Source of the DNA: Pyrus communis
Taxonomy: Eukaryota > Streptophyta > Magnoliopsida > Rosales > Rosaceae
DNA length: 64,000 bases
Assembly (NCBI RefSeq): GCF_963583255.1
Contig: NC_084816.1
Span: 5,927,100-5,991,099, forward strand
Reading direction: 5' to 3'
In this document: positions 61,437 through 64,000 of the stretch, piece by piece
Position numbering within the stretch: position 1 is the first letter of the stretch
Layout of the letters: every line of letters begins with the position of its first letter
Made by a program: the position numbers and the translations under genes
The notes under the pieces: generated by a model
What the model was told of the DNA's origin: nothing
Database searches by the model: none
Seen by the model: only the letters and a program-made list of their open reading frames with translations

Positions 61437-61782
61437 CATTTGTTGCAGGTGAACTTGCCGCTGCTCGTTTTCTCTGCTGTGATCTTTCTTAAGATCTTTC
61501 CACTGAGCTTCAAATTTCAACAGGGCCCTGCCCTGCTCTAAGAACGACTTCTCAAGGTGGTACCTCAATTCCTGAAAGTTTTGATGCAATTTTGCTATTT
61601 AACAGAATAAAAAAAGAACAAAAATAAATCTAGTAAGCTACTACAGGCCAATCAAATTGTAACAAAAAGAAATGAAATTTAAAACATGCAGCCATTATCA
61701 AAGGCAAATGGAAACATGGGTATCTAATAAAAACTCAAAACTCACCAATTGCATTATCCAATTCCTCTAAGCAGTTGGCCAT
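61437..61782 (-). CDS. 5' exons of a coiled-coil protein, probably the zinc-finger gene
   Basis: Exon 1 (61746-61782) starts MANCLEELDNAI. Exon 2 (61437-61594) continues AKLHQNFQELRYHLEKSFLE and so on to VHLQQM, phase 0 at the donor ATG|GTATAT. The acceptor gctatttaacag... with tag at 61595-61597 is needed for frame continuity. The peptide is highly charged with heptad-like spacing, so a coiled coil is likely. It lies on the same strand, 2.6 kb upstream of the zinc-finger exon. I infer one gene with a long repeat-bearing intron, but missing middle exons or two separate genes are possible. Confidence 0.5.
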
Positions 61783-64000
61783 TTCAGAACTCCAGCACAA
61801 TAAACCCACCTGGGTTTTGTGCTTTTCTGGCAGATTAAGCTTGTGGGGAATCTGGGGATCTCTGAAACTGCAATTTTCTGGGAGTTAGAAGATCCCACAT
61901 GCAAAAAAAGTGCTTTTGACAATTGGGCAGAAAGCAGAAGCAGATTGAAGAAAGAAGCAGAATTTACAGTCAACTATGTGACTGTGATGGAAATTGAGGG
62001 CGGTGAGGTGAAGGGGGCTTCGATTCCCCAGCCCACCAATTAGCTCTGTTGCATGAATTCATAAGGAGAGCAGGTTTACTATTATTTATTTATTTAATTT
62101 CCATTTTCGGGGTGAGAAGAGAGCTGGGTTTTGCGAGAGAAGAAAATCTGAGAAGTGTTTGTTTGACCTGGACAGTAGAACAGAGAACTCGGAATTCTTG
62201 GGAGGATTTCTCAACGAAGAAGAAGAAAGTGGACTACTTTGCTCAGGCCCACCAGCAAGTATATTGGTGGGCCGAACCCACTTTTTATCTCTGCCACATG
62301 AAAATAAAAACAATTTGAATTAGCGTTTTTTCCTAATACAAACGATATTTTACAGTAAGAAGAATAAGAGGTTGGAATTCAGGACACCATGAGTTGAAGA
62401 AGAAAGACTAATAGATGTGATTTAAATCAACTCTTTATCACAACACACAGTGGCATGAGCGGGGGAATTCAACACCATAAGGAGGAATTCATAGACCTTC
62501 ATATTCTACTATGTACCCTAACAGGAGGCGTATGGCAATAGCCAAGTTTATGATAAAAGGATAGGACAAAGGGAGAGGCTTGTAGCTCAGTTGGTTAAGA
62601 GCATTTACCGTTGCACTCGAGGTCCATATATGTTTGTCCATGTGATTCTCATGACTCACTGATTAAGGAGTTGTTGATGTTATCAGTTTGTTTGTATCGT
62701 CAGTTTTGTTCTAAGTACAATGTGTTTGGATTAGTATGTGGAGGAGAAGTATCCTCTGAGACCGTCATTGCCTAATAACCCTCGGCTAAAAGTTGTTAAT
62801 CTCCAAGTAAGTTAAGGAACTCGTTTTTGTTCACAGCTGGGACACAGCCAAGAAACATAAATTTGCATTGCATCAATACTTGTGCAAGAAGATTCTACAA
62901 ATGCTACAGATTCTATAGCACTTGAAGGGCTTTCTGTTTTATTTGTTTTAGACAAAATAAAGAATAGGAGTTATCTTTTCCTTGATCGCAATAGGATGCT
63001 GCATATAACAACACCACACCCCTAAAAGTTAAAATGTAAGGCGAATTCAAATGAAATACCACCTTTCAATAAAGATTTTAAGGAAAAATACCACTAATCA
63101 TTTCTAAAAATTGTGAATAAATACACTTACATAGAAACATTTATATTTTTGTCCCCATTGCACGCGATACACATACCACCAATGCCAATTTCAAAAATTG
63201 TTGTCGGCCAGAGTCCTTGTGGTTATAAATTTTTTGTAGTCGCTGAAAATTGTCAAGTCACTTTTACACAATGACTTAAAAAAATACGAGCAACTTTTTC
63301 ATTTTTAATTATATTTTGTTGTGTGAGTTTTACTTTTTTTCACATATGTAAATACAATAAAATTAGAGAAATTATGAGAAAATTCATTACTTAGCATGTT
63401 CTTTTGAAGGTCATTGTTAGAGAGTGACATTGAAACTGAAAAAAGTTGTCAGTCGCTTGAAAATTTGAAGGTCATATTGGTCACCGGAAAATTTGATCAA
63501 TTGGTTGCAAGAAAAAGTCGCTCGGTCGAAAAACATGGTAGAATTAAGTGATAATCATGTAATTAATTTGAATTAGTAATATTTCTAGAACTGTTTTGGT
63601 TGACTTTTCCATTGATAGCTAAACTAAAAAATCATGGTATTTTGGTTATTCATATCGGCATCAGACCTCCTGAGAAACGAGAGATTCCCCAAGGAATGAA
63701 GGATCTGTCCTGTTAAATTATACTTTTCTAAATTAAATACTTCAGACGCCTGCTATATTGTTTTCTGTAATCCTTGTCCTGAGCTAACCCGGCCTATTCA
63801 GGTCTATCATAACCACCTTCCACTTGGCCGGTGGCAATGCCTCCATCTTTGCCCAGCAGCAGCTCATCTGCTTCTAAAAACCAAGTCATATCCCGTCTAA
63901 TGACCAATCTACTACTTTCATGCAGCGTCAAACATTCCACGGTCACGGTCTAAACTTTCAGGCCAGGCCGTGCGGCGGAGCATGGATATGTCATCTAACA
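61783..64000. other. Right-hand spacer
   Basis: Probably begins with the promoter of the minus-strand gene at 61.4-61.8 kb. A SINE-like tRNA head is at 62577-62627. The rest, up to the window end, has no recognised gene. The last 350 bases are richer in GC and could be the edge of a gene outside the window, but I see no supportable exon. Confidence 0.45.
62577..62640 (+). mobile_element. tRNA-like SINE head
   Basis: gcttgtagctcagttggtta then agagcatttaccgttgcact is a tRNA 5' half with box A TAGCTCAGTTGG. The expected box B after ggtcc is missing and no cloverleaf forms, so this is a tRNA-derived SINE head or tRNA relic, not a tRNA gene. Confidence 0.6.

Noticed and set aside
62577..62650. 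tRNA gene candidate
   Set aside because: Box A is good but box B and a cloverleaf are absent; more likely a SINE head.

Overview
This is a plant nuclear window. The genes have GT-AG introns, a nuclear tRNA-Gly gene is present, and the AT-rich spacers carry many MITEs, tRNA-derived SINEs, a Ty1/copia element and a large solo LTR. Gene content and repeat style point to Rosaceae, most likely the apple/pear group; this is from memory of similar sequences, not a search.

Left third (1-26 kb), mostly gene-rich: a 10-exon oxysterol-binding-protein-related gene (ORP3 type, minus, 1461-6600); a 4-exon RAB5IF/Rab5-interacting-type membrane protein gene (plus, 7817-9604); a 7-exon PGR5-like A type chloroplast membrane protein gene (minus, 10498-12923) with tRNA-Gly(UCC) just upstream on the same strand; a foldback Mutator-type element (13400-14313); an intronless GT47 xyloglucan-galactosyltransferase-like gene (minus, 14925-16766); a 318-bp tandem repeat; a 2.1-kb solo LTR (18392-20511); and a 6-exon rhomboid protease gene (plus, 22289-25931).

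Middle (27-42.4 kb), a decaying receptor-kinase cluster: one nearly complete LRR-XII type receptor kinase with three single-base deletions in its 5' part, then three heavily broken relatives. One of these is split by a degenerate Ty1/copia element (minus, about 35.1-39.8 kb), which itself carries a MITE. Another is split by a SINE with a clean target-site duplication.

Right third (42.4-64 kb): long repeat-rich spacers with SINEs (one a head-to-tail dimer), nested MITEs and microsatellites; a 3-exon alpha-expansin gene (plus, 53985-56944) with a 49-bp perfect inverted repeat in intron 2; and a U1-type double zinc-finger gene (minus, about 58.3-61.8 kb) whose middle exons I could not resolve.

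The intact genes are unrelated housekeeping or cell-wall genes and do not form a pathway. I see no credible novel multi-gene system. The most unusual content is in mobile-element structure and in the decay of the kinase cluster. All exon borders were read by eye from splice sites and reading-frame continuity.
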